This document shows positions 11,729-24,126 of a stretch of DNA of 64,000 nt, in pieces (within the stretch, counting starts at the first letter, position 1; each line of letters begins with the position of its first letter). This DNA is from Turbatrix aceti (lineage: Eukaryota; Nematoda; Chromadorea; Rhabditida; Panagrolaimidae). Position numbers and translations under genes: made by a program. Where the stretch lies: assembly GCA_963969345.1 (NCBI GenBank), contig OZ017770.1, positions 5,837,246 through 5,901,245 on the forward strand, read 5' to 3'. The notes under the pieces are model-generated. The model made no database searches and was not told the origin of the DNA. It saw nothing but the letters and a program-made list of their open reading frames with translations.

Positions 11729-14700
11729 ATGGAAGGTCATCACAATGATTTGCAGTTTGCAGAATTGATGAAGTAAGTTTTTTTTTGTCTTTTTATGATT
11801 AAACATGCAACATGCAGGTATTTATCGCCACCAGAAAAACTCGTCGCAGAAGAAGTTGATCTGTTGGACGACAGAATATGGATCCCCGATGCCGAACTTG
11901 CCTATCGCATGTGCAACACTGTCGAATCCCGTGGTGACAAAGTAGTCGTTGGCTTCCGCGATGACCAGGGGTTTTACGAGAAAGTAAGTGTCACTATCGC
12001 TTAGCCCAACGTTTTTTTATTGCTTCAACTTGTTCCATTCTGAGTTCGTGACAAATGCCTTTAGTTTAAAAAATGGAATGACGTTCTTTCAATCACTCAA
12101 CCACCATTTCAGAAGACCATTGACAAAAAGTTGACGCAAAAAACCAGCTTATCACACTTTTGTGCCGATATGTGTAACCTGACGGAATTAAATGAAGCAT
12201 CTGTTCTGCATACCATCCGACGGAGATTTGATCAAAAACTCATACATGTGCGAAGGGTCAAAATGCTTTTCATATGACTCATCACCACATTTTTTTAGAC
12301 ATACTCTGGACTCTTTTGCGTCGTGGTTAATCCATGGATGTATCTCCCTCCGCTGTACAGCAAGGATATGATCAGATTTTATTCCGAGCAATCAAAGGTG
12401 CACCAAATCATGCCTCCACATGTGTACGCGGTGGCCCAGACTGCGTACGACGGCATACTTCAAGGTGGCACCAATCAGAGCATACTAATAACGCAAGTCG
12501 TCAATGAGACAGTTGGATTTAATGCGCAGCGTTTTTTAGGGGCGAGAGTGGTGCGGGAAAAACCGAAAACACTAAACGGATAATTGAGTACCTCATTTGT
12601 GCGTCTGATCCTAGTTTTTTGGAGAGTCAAAAGGGGTCATCGAGATCGATTGACACTGCAATCATAAACTCAGGCATCGCAATGGAAGCTTTTTCAAATG
12701 CAAAGACAATTCATAACAACAACAGTTCAAGAATTGTAAGTGTTCGGTCTTCGGATGAACAAAAATAAAGGGTGTGAATTTCAGGGCAAGTTTATTAAAA
12801 TTGACTTTGATCACGAAGGAAAGCTCATGTCTGCCAAAATTGAGTGCTGTAGGTTTATTTTTTGAGTTTCAAAAAATTGAATAGTATCTAATTTTCAGAT
12901 TTACTTGAAAAATCCCGAGTGGTAAACCAAAATAAAGGCGATAGGAATTTTCACATTTTCTACCAACTTCTGTCCGATGGTTTTCCTGAGACTTTAAAGA
13001 GCACTCTCGGTTTAAATAAAGATGCCGCTGGATACAAAATCCTGAATCATGGTGGCGTCTGTTTTGATAAAAACATCGACGATGCTACAGTCGCAAAGGA
13101 AACTGATGTATGTGATTGCTTAAAACAATTTTAGAGTAACAAGATGATTTCAGAATGCCCTAAACCATCTCGGATTCACAGCAAACGAAAAAAGATGGGT
13201 TGCCGAATGTGTTGCAATTTGCATTTTGCTAGGGGAAATTAAATTCGGCGAACGTTCGGGCATGGATCTAAGCTTTGTGGAAGGCATGGCTGAGGTGGAT
13301 CATGTCACCAAGTTACTCTGCGTCAAATCCTCAAAGTTGGTCGATGCGCTGACCCAACCCACTATCAAAGTCGGGGACAAGTTAATTCGAAAGAACCAGA
13401 ATCTGAAAAAGGTTTTTCTAATACTTTTATTTCATTTTTAAAATTATTTTGAATATAATTTAGACACTATTTTCCGTCGCAGCGCTGCAAAAGGTAATCT
13501 ACGAACGGATGTTTAAGTGGATTGTTGAAAAGTGTAATCAAGCGATCGATAGGCGGCACAATCGTATGTTTTTCATAGAAAATTTTTAATAATCGCCAAT
13601 AAAATTTTTTAGTAAATGACACAATTTATTCTCACTTCATCGGTGTGCTCGATATTGCCGGCTTTGAGATCATGACGGTTGGTTGTTGTAAAAAAATAAA
13701 AATAGAAATAAAGACTAATTTCACTTTATTGCAGCGAAACAGCTTTGAGCAGTTTTGCATCAACTATACCAACGAAAAGTTGCAACAATTCTTTAACCAT
13801 TTTATGTTTGTTAAAGAACAAGCTGAGTACATGACGGAGCGCATTGAATGGAGCCATGTGGACTACGCCGACGACTTGCAGCCGACCATTGACCTAGTCG
13901 AAAAGCCGATGGGCCTCCTGGCTTATCTCCAAGAAGAATGCATCGTGCCTAACGGATCTGACGATTCTCTTCTCAGCAAACTTGTCCAAAATCTAACCGG
14001 ATCTGTCTTCCAGAAGTCCAAACAATCGACGCGGTAAGTGCTAATAAAAGTAATAAAATTTGATATAGGAATTTAATGAAAGTCTTATAGCAACACATCT
14101 GTTGCACATTTCGTCGTGCAACACTATGCCGGTCCGGTCAGCTACAACATAGAAGGTTGGGTGGAAAAAAACAGAGACGTTGTTGATCAGTGTCTGCTTA
14201 ATTTACTGAGCGAATCCAGTCACGCCTTGATCAACAAGCTTTTCTCACATCCACACGTCGAAGAAAACAGCAAAGGCAGAAGAGGGTCGCTTGCAGTTTT
14301 TACGGTTACCCACGTTTATAAGGTTTGCTTCTATGAAAGTTTTGGTCTTTTAAACCTTAAAGTTTAGGAACAGCTACAAGATCTCCTCCAGACACTCAAC
14401 TCTACTACCGCGAACTTTGTCCGATGCATTGTTAGCAACTACGAACGCCAGCCATTTAAACTCGACGGTCCGCTGGTGCTGCATCAACTCAAATGCAACG
14501 GTGTGCTAGAAGGAATCAGAATTTGTCGCCGCGGTTTTCCGAATCGATTTACGTTTGATGACTTTCTCTATCGCTACAAAATTCTTGGAGGAAACGCATT
14601 GGCCCAAGAGGAATTTTCGTCCAAAAAAAGCAAAGTGGCAAAGCTTTTTGAGCTTTTGGAAGTTGACCGTGAAAAATATCAACTAGGCATAGCAAAAGTA

Positions 14701-17481
14701 TTCTGCCGAGTGGGAGTTGTTTCTGAGGTTAGTTAAATCAAACAAATTCCGATATCTTGAAATTTTTTTAGCTGGAAGAAATGCGCCGAGAGCAGATCAA
14801 CGCTCTAATCGTCGGTGTTCAAGCAGTCATCCGATGGCACTACCAGCAAAGAGTATACCGCGAAAAACAATTAGAACAGCGGGCAATCTCGACAATCCAA
14901 TCAAACACTCGCATATTTGCTCTGATAGCGACTTGGCCGTGGTTCAAATTATGGCTAACAGTCCGAGAGATCATTCCTATGAATCGAAACAAAGACAAGA
15001 TGATAAAGCTTGAAGCCAAGAACAAGGATCTCCAGGAGCAGTATGAACAACTTCAAGAGGAAAGAAAAGAGTGGGAAGAAGAACAAGCCGAATATGAAGA
15101 AGAAATCGAAGAGGTAAAATTTTTGCCCCTTTTTTGCATGAAAATGCATAATACACGTGTTTTTTTAAGCTTAAACAACAGCACCAAGAAGAGATCGAAA
15201 AAGCGAAATTCCTGAGGAAAGAAGTCAAACGCAACGAAGACCTCCTCGATCTGATGGAAAAGAAATTTGATGAACAGCATGCAAAAATTATGGTCAGTAG
15301 AAAATTTAATTAATGCAACTTTTATTTTAAAAATATTAAAATTTCAGAGATTACACACAGTCCAGAAGGAAAATGAGTCCAAGTTGCAAGCATTTGACGC
15401 CGAAAAACAAGCCTTGGAAAAACAATTGCAACAGGTAAAAAAAAACATTTTATTGGGATGAGTATTGAATTGGTTTCAGTTGAGAGAAAAGTATCACCAC
15501 GAGAAAACATTACGTGAAAACTTTGAAGAAGAACTTGACGAAGCCAGAAGACACGCAGATGAAGCTGAATTAAAATACCAGCAGATGAAAGAGCAGTACG
15601 ACAAAGCAATGGAAAACGCTGACGAGAATGAAAAATCCATCAAAACTTGGCGCGAAATGACCGAAAGACAAAGCCAGAACATAACTGAACTTCAAAAACA
15701 AATAGCCGACTTAAACGTGAGAAAAAGCACGGCACTAAATTATTTGCATTTAATTTTAGGAAAAAGTAGGCTCATTTGATGCCACGTTGTTCAAGGAACG
15801 ATCGGCAAAACGAAAGCTGGAAAACGATATCGATGCACTCGAGGAACAAATTGCGAATCACGCAGACGATCTGGAAAAGGCAGAAGCGAAACGCGAAGTC
15901 ATGGTAAGGTTATTATGCCATGAATGAAAAAATGGCTTTAGGGATTTTAGAAAGAACAGCTTCGTCAAAAAGACATTCAAATCAAAAAGCTTGAAAAGAA
16001 ACTCGAAGATAAGACAGATGAAATGGAAGTGTGCATTACCGAACTCAAAAAAATGCATAAAACAACAACCACCGAAATGCAAACCACAATCGACGACCTC
16101 AAACGCAAATGTAAAAAGTACGTTGTCATTTGTCCTCTTGAACACATGATAGATCTAACTAAACTTTGCTTTAGACTTGAAGGAGAAAATCAACAACAAA
16201 AAACGAAGATTGAAGAGCACCGTGAAGCATCGCTTGAATATGAATGTATTTGCATTTAAAAAAACATCTGTTTTACGTGAGTCTAAAACACAACTTTCAG
16301 CTCGTCCGACAAGCAGAATGAATTACGGCGGGTCACTCAGCAGAAGCCAGTATTCGTCTAACTCGCTAACAAGCTCTTTCCTCAGCATGTCAAGTTCCTC
16401 AATCCGAACCCTGGGAGGCTGTCGATCGACCACAGATTACGGAAGCACCATGGGCACACGTTCGCCGTACGAACTTACGAGAGACTCGTCGCGTTCGCTG
16501 GTCCGATCGCCGTCTTATCTGAGAATGACGCGTTCTGTCACTCAGGTTGAGGATTGCAATCTCTACAGAAGTCCGTCGACATCGCAGCTGCATGAAAAGG
16601 AAAGAAAAATTGCCGAACTTGAACGCAAGCTGCAGACAGAAAATACAAATTACCAGATTTTAAAACGAGAAGTTGACGTTTACAAAACTCAGCTACAAGA
16701 AATCGAACGAGAGAAGGAACAGTTATCAAAACAGTTGCGGACGGCAAACGATAGCCTGAATGACACAGAGAGACAACTGAAAAACGAGCAGCGCCGATTG
16801 CAAACTCTTGATCAAAGTGTCACAAAACTCACGCGCGATGTCGAGTACTGGAAAGTAAAGCACGAGGAAGCAGTCAACGAATCAAAGAACGACATTATTG
16901 CTGAGAGGCATGTACCCTCCAATTTTTTTCTAATAATAAGAACAGTTTTAGGAAAAAGCACCAAGATAAGATAAACGCTCTCATTCACGAATACGATCTG
17001 AAGTTGCAACACGCTCAGACTCATGCAAAATCCGATGGCAAACTGCACACCGATCTGATTGAAGCCCAGGCCCAGCTGGACAGAGCGCTTTCTCAAATTA
17101 CTCAGATGGAGAAAATGTCTAAATCACAGGTATTTTTTCTAAGAAAACAACGCCGTTTTAACTAACTAAGCTAGTTTAGTTCAATATCGGCGAGACATGG
17201 GAACAACAGTACCGAACAGCTCTGGGCGAGATGGATGACCTAAGAGACGAAAATGCAGCTTTGAAGACTAGAATTCGCCGGCAAAATAGACAAATAGAGC
17301 TTCTGACACGTAAGCTAACAACTTAATTAATTAATTAATTAATTACACCTGTTATTAATTCACGGTTTCAGAGCAATCAGAGATGGATGAATCCGTATCT
17401 GCACTAGAGAACCAAGTTGACAAATTTCACGAAAAAATTATGGAGACTTCAATCGCTGAAACTCTGTGCGAAGAGGACTGA
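11729..17481 (+). CDS. Divergent class II (conventional-type) myosin heavy chain with short tail
   Basis: This is an actin-based motor ATPase heavy chain of roughly 1,500 residues over about 20 exons. The motor is intact: P-loop [13 protein letters not shown] (12540 on), switch I NNNSSRIGKF (Ile where Phe is usual), switch II LDIAGFE, relay [19 protein letters not shown], and reactive-thiol helix [19 protein letters not shown]. The lever ([13 protein letters not shown], then [21 protein letters not shown]) matches class II myosins, whose Trp-Pro-Trp bend it keeps. The rest is coiled coil, but the tail is only about 650-700 residues against about 1,100 in muscle or non-muscle myosin II. It is interrupted near 16300-16560 by a Ser/Arg/Tyr-rich non-helical stretch ([19 protein letters not shown]). 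The intron ahead of the P-loop uses a GC donor (12493-12539). A TTTTTTTAG acceptor lies 7 nt before the ATG. The stop is TGA at 17479-17481, with AATAAA at 17528. Confidence 0.9.
17323..17345. repeat. (TTAA)n microsatellite in a myosin intron
   Basis: Nearly six copies of the tetranucleotide TTAA run uninterrupted within the last-but-one myosin intron. It is read directly from the sequence and is likely length-variable. Confidence 0.9.
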
Positions 17482-18217
17482 CGGAATTTCAATTTTTTGA
17501 TTTACTACCTTATGAAACAAACATACGAATAAATAGATTTTTTCATTGTATGCGAGCTTACCAATATAATTGTTTTTTAAGTACTTTTTTGACTTACAAG
17601 TTATTCTTAGGACATTGGCACTATGTGTAACAATATTTTCGAGTTGAATTGATTAACTTTGTTGGCTCAAAGAAAACAATGTTTCTCTTCCCTTTTTTGA
17701 TATATGTGCATACATTAGATGCCCGCAGTTCTTTTTTTCAGCTATGGTGTGAATAACCATCATTTTTAATGAGCCTGCTGTTCAGGGAAAAAATAGCCAA
17801 GATTTTTTGTTAGTATTTCTTTAAAAAAAACTATGCATGCAAACAACAGTTTTTTTCTCTTCGAAGAATTCTTATGCATTGGTCCCTGTCATTTTCATTC
17901 CCCGACTAGTACTTCCGTAGAACGATATTTTTGTGTTCTTTAGTTATAAATTTGGACCGCCGGTACGGGTGTTGGTAAGGAGTGGAGCATTTCGGGTAGC
18001 ATGGGACAAAGGGCACTTGTCTGACTACATTTTTATGGTTTGTCCTGAGACCCCTATAATGTTTGTAGTACATATCTATCACAAGTTAAAGTGCAAACAA
18101 TGAGACGATTGCTTCTTCCTCCGCCACCCCCTACGAATAACAAAAAACCGTTCATGTGCACCGACAAGCGTAGTCAAAGTGATCACAAAGGCAAAAGCAA
18201 GTGAAAGCGAATTTGTA
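17482..18217. other. Convergent intergenic region between myosin and MOB3
   Basis: This AT-rich spacer carries the myosin polyA signal at 17528-17533. The remainder should contain both 3' UTRs. I see no clear AATAAA on the minus strand for MOB3 and no additional gene. Confidence 0.45.
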
Positions 18218-19181
18218 TTATTGTCTTTTCACAGCAGGAGCTGAAGCCGTATTTTCATCCCGAATCAACCTATCGATGAGGTCTTTCTGAAATAATGTTT
18301 TCGACATAACTGGAAAAAAACAAACGATGACTCACCAATGGAATAAGTTCCTTACTTGAGACAAGATGGAACTCGGTTACGAAATAGTAGAAATGTTTAA
18401 AGAGCGTGTTTGCGTGTGGTTCCTGAATCATGCATAAAAAATGATAAAAACATGCCAGTGTAAAATTTCGAAACTTACAGCTCCGATATCCAAAATCCTG
18501 TCAAAGTGATGAATGTACGTGTGAACCAGAACTCTGTACAATCGGGAAAGAATTTTCTTGCAAACATGTCGGAAATCTTGTGGAAATGGGACTACTAAAA
18601 TTACCAAACCGTTGCATGACTGATCTCTGAGAAATCAAACCAAACCTATGTTAACAGGAAAAATGTTTTCGTTGTTGATCTGAACTTCGATCCATTCCAT
18701 GAGTTCGTTGATGTACTTCGGAGCAGGTAGCCGTGTTGGTTTTTTGTACTTGTCTCCATCTTGCCAGAGATACTCGTATTTTTGGCCCCCAGACATTGTA
18801 GGACATGTTTTTTCTGTGCAGATATCGCTGATAGTTCCGTAAAGCAAATTTATTCTGTTGAAAAAGTCGACAGCTAAAATAAATTACACTTTTGTGTTAT
18901 TGTCTGGAAATCCCTATAGCACCGGAAAGCGCTTGACTTACTATGAACCGCGAGCCAGTCGTCGAACGTCTCATTTGCAGGCAGTTTTACGGTTTGCTTG
19001 AGATCGATACCCGCATTGAGTGTCGCTTGAGCCTGTTTGTGAAGATTGTACCTCAAAGTGCCAACAGGAAACCGTTTTTTAGGACGAAATGTCTGAAATC
19101 CCTGCGTGTTATCGCTTTTTAAAATCTTACAAGGCTTACTCTGTGCTTGTTTACGTGCAAAAAGTCAAGGAAATTGGACAT
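18218..19181 (-). CDS. MOB kinase activator 3 (MOB3/MOBKL2-type)
   Basis: This is a Mob-family scaffold protein; Mob proteins bind NDR/LATS or MST-class kinases in Hippo-type pathways. Spliced exons read [40 protein letters not shown], then [14 protein letters not shown], the zinc-site segment [73 protein letters not shown], and [14 protein letters not shown]. The Cys pair and the His pair that bind zinc in Mob proteins are present. The segments KYKKPT, LPAP and WIEVQINNE favour MOB3 over MOB1. The last exon most likely uses the inner acceptor, giving [17 protein letters not shown] and stop TAA at 18218-18220. The 14-codon first exon (19140-19181) is easily missed. A CTTTCAG acceptor lies 9 nt upstream of the ATG, as at the myosin gene. 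Confidence 0.93.
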
Positions 19182-22100
19182 TTTTCCTGTCTGAAAGAAA
19201 AACGATTTTTAGCATGGACTTGCGCATAAAAAGGCCGTTAAGACACGTCGTATTCACTTTTTGTAAAGTAATAACGATGCACAAATGAGTGCAACAATGG
19301 GTCCGTCAGCCCAATCAAACAGCCGTGTCAAACGCACACACGCAAAGGTTAAGTCATTTGATTAAAGCATCTGCAATTGCGTCTCTAAAAGACCGGCGAA
19401 AACTGATGGTTCGAATGAGTTCGTTGCTTGATGCTGCAAAATGACTGTGCGCTTTTGCCAGGCAGACGCACAGGCTTGGTTTTTGCTTGCATCTCTCCTC
19501 CATGAGCAGCTGGTAGGGGCACAAAGCTGCTGCAAACTGGCAAGCCGAATGGCTAAATACGGAGCTGCTGCATTTAAAGAGCTCAAAAAATACGGATATT
19601 TTGCAAAAACAAGACTGGTACACCTGATGAATCGATTGAAAGCGTGTATTTGACACATGAAGAGTCGGCGTGTGTGGAAAAGGAAGAAAGATGTGACCCT
19701 GCGAGTACAAGTTCCAGTGCGCGACCTCGAACGAACAACGCTGGGTTGAACGCTGGACACCGATGGTTTTTACGCTCCCTTCGTTGCAGCAATGAAAATA
19801 TGTATCCTTTTTACGAGTATCCATCCATCTTGCACATTGCGCAATCCCTGGAACCGAATATGTTCGACTCAGGGTTATATTGTTGTGCGCCTGGAGCATC
19901 TTTTCCAAAACAGACTGTTGACATTTTCGTGAGGTTAACTCAATTTAAAAAAGTGGTACACAGCTTGCTGAAAGCCTGAAGCAAAAACGTTGACGCTGAA
20001 AATGAGTCACCAACTTCGAAATAATAAAAAAAAACGTCTTCAATATCGGACGTCAGCGTTATTGTTCGCAACATTACTGCAAAAAAAGGTCATCAACGAC
20101 GAACAAAACATTTAATAAATGTTTTTTTGCTTCTTGTCAACGACAAACCCGTCGATGTCCGTGCCTGTCTGCTCGGATGCTGATTTTTTACGAAAAGCAT
20201 AGCGAAGCACTTTCCCGGAAGTGAATGCACTCGCCGACTGGCACTCTGTTTTTACGGAAGATGCTACTGGCCCTACCGGCTATCCTATCGTGTTTTCGAG
20301 TCTCAATTCGATTACCACAAGATAAAAGCCTCCTAGGAGTTTGTAGTGCCTGGGTCGGGGCGTTCAAACATGTTGTCGACGCTCTTCGAACGCGAGACTT
20401 AGCGATCCTTGAGTCAGCTGCTGGCATGCATGTCGTCGCCACCACCACCACCCGCTAGCTACCCTTCGTGGCCGGGGGAGCGCTGGCGATTGGCAAGCAG
20501 CCCGGCCCTGCCGGCGGCTGCGGCTGCGGCTGCCCTACAGCGCTTGGCGATGCCTTGGTGCGGTGTCCCGGAGAGTGAAAATTTTAGCAAATACGTTATT
20601 AGAGAGCCCAGAATTTTTTTTCGGATTCGTTACGCGTGCGCTTGCAGGGCAGCTCTCTTGCTAGGTTTTTAGGCGTGTTCTCGCCAGAAAACGCTCATAT
20701 TTTCTCATGCCTTCAGTGAGTCGAGTTTACATATACCTTGGTCAACGTTTTGTTCCTTTTCGTTCTCAGACATTTTTAGGCCAGCAGGCAACAGCATCGT
20801 TGTCTGGCCCGCCGTTGAGAAAGGGGGGGAGCGGAGCGCTCGTTGTTATGCATATAACAAAAACCCATACGCGCGCGTTTTTTAGCAGTTTCGGAGCAAG
20901 CTAATTCCGCGCCAGGGTTTTTTCGCTGCCTTTTGGTTCATCCCATTGTGTCAGGAAAGGCGGTGCACCATTCCTTTCCATTATTTCCAGGTTCCTTGAC
21001 TGAATGGAATGGTGCTCTGATATTCGATGCGTTCTTCGTGTTTCCAAATGTTAGCTTGCCCATTCTTACAAAAACTCGGTGCGCATGTTTGCATACTCAG
21101 GAATAGCATGTTCACTCAACTTTTCTAATTTTAGTCTGTGTTCTCTGAGTAGGTAACAACGTCAAAGGTGTTAGGTTTATTTTTTAGTTTAAACTAATTC
21201 CTGTACAAAAACTGATCATATCAGTGACGGATGACGAGATAATATCAACCGGTGTTGACACTAAGTCTTTCACCCCTACCCCGACGCCGTCTGTCTGAAC
21301 TACCCACCAGAAGCATAGGTTCTCTATCTTCTGTTTATTTTGTTTAATCGGATCGCTAAACAGAGCTGCAGTATTTTTTTTTGCCGACTGCCGAAACTTG
21401 TAGATAAAAGTTCTGTTGACGATCTCGAGCAGCACCATTTTTACTTCGTTTTCTGATGCATCATGGTTACTACATGAATCGAAGTTCTTAGTTTTTATGC
21501 CTCACGTGCTCACCGACAACAACAACCATTGATAAGGAGCTTCCTGAATAATTTTCTCACCGGGACGGTATTTGTACAAACCCGGTGATTGCGGGGAGCT
21601 CTATTATTATTTTGTTTAGGGCTTTCTCTGATGTCGTCGCCTCTCGCATGTCTGTCAAAGACAACTGTTTGACTGCGATTTGGTACTATGTCCACAAAAA
21701 AACCCTTTTTTTTTGGGTGACGTCTCTTCTCTGCTTACTTTTTTTTGCGTGACGTTTAGAGCTCTCTAGATCAGTTGGCACATCAGGTGGCATCGTTTTT
21801 TTGCTTTGTTGCGTATTCTGTGCTTGTTGTTGTTTTTTTTCTGGGTCCGAACGGCCCCGTCTTAGGTATTTATTTCAAGTCATGTGCACTTATTGCTGTT
21901 ATCTTTGTTATTTTTTGACCCCCTATTCTTTTTATTGGATAATAAATTCTGCCTATCAGAGGGTGTTGATAAATTGATCATTGGGTCTCAAGAAGTTACC
22001 CGGGAATACAACCTGTTCTATATAAATTGTTTGAATTTTGTGCTGGCAACGTCAAGACAAGGCCTTCCACTCATTCGGCTCTTATTGTCTTGTCTGTCTG

Positions 22101-22241
22101 ATTTTTTTTGCATCCTATGTACGTGCTGCGCGACGAGTAAATTTGTAAGGACCTTAATCAGGTGTTTTTACCTTCAGGAATTAACCTTCACCCAGAAGTT
22201 GGCAATACAACTGCGCAGAGAGTCCGTTATCGCTAGAAGTA
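19182..22241. other. Divergent intergenic region between MOB3 and the phosphate transporter
   Basis: Three kilobases between diverging genes. From 19,350 to 20,900 the base composition is richer in G and C than elsewhere, with overlapping ORFs on both strands (19354-19908 minus, 19644-19979 plus) and a short CGGCTG-type repeat near 20515-20535. None resembles a protein I recognise, and their overlap on opposite strands argues that most are chance. A possible small gene at 21184-21438 is listed separately. The part near 22178 probably holds the transporter 5' UTR, since an acceptor-like CCTTCAG ends at 22177. Confidence 0.4.
21184..21438 (-). CDS. Possible small protein, 84 aa, unrecognised
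   Basis: A single-exon ORF starts with ATG in a good context (AAAATGG) and ends at 21184, with AATAAA on the minus strand only a few bases after the stop. The residues read MVLLEIVNRTFIYKFRQSAK at the start, followed by a Lys/Asn-rich middle, a short hydrophobic patch (LCFWWVV) and a Val/Ser-rich C-terminal half. I do not recognise it. The mixed composition is more protein-like than that of nearby chance ORFs, and the closely placed polyA signal is suggestive, but no homology supports it. Confidence 0.25.
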   Translation of the reverse strand: MVLLEIVNRTFIYKFRQSAKKNTAALFSDPIKQNKQKIENLCFWWVVQTDGVGVGVKDLVSTPVDIISSSVTDMISFCTGISLN

Positions 22242-24126
22242 ATGATTGCGGATCTTTCTGCCTTTCAAGCTGACACGCTATGGACGATCTTTGTCGGATT
22301 TGCAATAGCTTTTATTCTCGCCTTTGCCATCGGCGCGAACGACACGGCCAATTCCTTCGGCACGAGTGTTGGAAGCAAGGTGCTGACGCTTTACCAAGCC
22401 TATGTGCTGGCTAGTATTTTTGAATCATTGGGAGCGGGTCTATTAGGTAAGACGATTTTTTCTCCTAAACACCGAGTAAATATATCTTTTTTAGGATATA
22501 AAGTAACAGATACAATGAGAAAAGGAGTCATCGACTTGTCTTTATACAAAGACAACGAACTTGAACTCATGCTCGGCCAAATCAGTGTGCTAACAGGCTG
22601 CGGAGCCTGGCTGCTGATCGCAACTGCTTTCAAGCTCCCGGTGTCTACTACGCACAGTATCGTCGGCGCTACTCTTGGTTACTCGATGCTTCTTCGAGGC
22701 ACGGAGGGCATTAGATGGACCAAAGTTACCAACATTTTCTTTTCTTGGATTCTTTCTCCTGTACTTTCGGGTATCGTATCAATCATAATCTACGGCTTTA
22801 TTGCTCAAACCGTTCTTCGGCGAGCGCATCCCCTGAAATGCGGTCTGATTTTACTTCCTATTTTGTATTTCATTTGCATTTCTGTCAACGTTTTTGCAAT
22901 TATCTACGATGGAACATCATGTGAGAATTTTGTGCATTCCAAAGCGGTGTTTACCCGATTTTTTTTAGATCTGGGTTTCGACAAATGGGAACTGTGGCAG
23001 GTGGTTCTTGCAAGCTGTGGCACCGGTGTCATCGTCGCTGGTTTCGTGCATTTCTTTGCGTCTCATCGAATTAAGCGATGGATCATCGGTAAGACAAATG
23101 ACCCCTGTTTTTTGAAGTACAACAAATTATGATCGTTTCAGCTACTACGCCTGATAATGATGCTGACAGCGACTTGAAGGTGATTGTTCCCCCACCGATG
23201 GTGATTCATCAACCTGGCGCGAAGCCTATCATTAACGGTGTTCATTCGGAATCAACTCGCGCGTTACTCAAAGATGACGGCAATAAGCACTCGCCTTCGC
23301 CCCCGAAAGTGGGTGTACCAGTTTCTACGATTGAGCATCATAAGAATGATAAAAGTAAGCAGTTTTTCGGTGTCTATCACGGTGATACTTTGATTTGCAG
23401 AAAAAACATGTCTGATTGACTTTTTCCGATTCCATGGTCCAGAAGATCAGAGAGCATCCAAGCTGTTCAACTTTTTACAAATCCTGACAGCTTGTTTCGG
23501 TGGCTTTGCCCACGGAGGAAACGATGTCAGCAATGCGATCGCTCCTCTGGCATCACTTTACTCCATTTACATGGAAGGCTCTGTGACGCAGGCAGGCCAA
23601 ACACCTGTCTACCTGTTGGCTTTCGGAGCAGCAGGCATGTGCGTTGGTCTGTGGATTCTCGGTTATCGCGTTATCTATACAGTCGGCGAGAATTTGACTA
23701 AGATCACGCCGCCAAGGTAAACAAAACATACATCACTGATAAGTTTTGATCATTCAACTTTTTTAGCGGCTTTGCTATTGAATTTGGCGCCGCGGTCACA
23801 GTGCTTGCAGCCAGCAAGATGGGTCTACCAATCAGCTCTACTCAATGCAAAGTAAGGACATATTGCATTAGAATTAAACCAATCCACGTTTTTCAGATTG
23901 GAAGTGTCGTCGCCGTGGGTCTGATCCACTACGGAAACTCTGCTGTTCAATGGCACACTTTCCGAAACATCGCTCTCTCTTGGATTATAACTCTGCCTGT
24001 TACCGGTAAGTGTCCTGCGTCACAGCCTTAAGGGAATCTTCTAGTGTCTTAATTAATAATTAATCGTTTTTTGCAGGAGTTCTCAGTGCATTGGTTATGC
24101 TTGTGCTGCGCGCCATCGCTCTCTAA
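22242..24126 (+). CDS. Sodium-dependent phosphate transporter, PiT/SLC20 family
   Basis: This is an inorganic phosphate/sodium symporter of the plasma membrane. Both PiT signatures are present: the N-terminal repeat ([20 protein letters not shown], with [18 protein letters not shown]) and the C-terminal repeat ([20 protein letters not shown], with [20 protein letters not shown]). These inverted repeats form the transport core. About ten hydrophobic segments are seen. A hydrophilic intracellular loop (about 23143-23440, rich in Pro, Asp, His and Lys) lies between the halves, as in animal PiT-1/2. The second exon starts just after 22493 and later exons start near 23142, 23400, 23768, 23898 and 24077. 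The stop is TAA at 24124-24126. The first likely polyA signal is at 24646, implying a 3' UTR of about 0.5 kb. C. elegans has several paralogues (pitr genes), so no single symbol is assigned. Confidence 0.95.

Noticed and set aside
19354..19908. A 184-codon minus-strand ORF with many cysteines.
   Set aside because: It overlaps plus-strand ORFs of similar quality, has no signal peptide or regular cysteine spacing, and no family is recognised.
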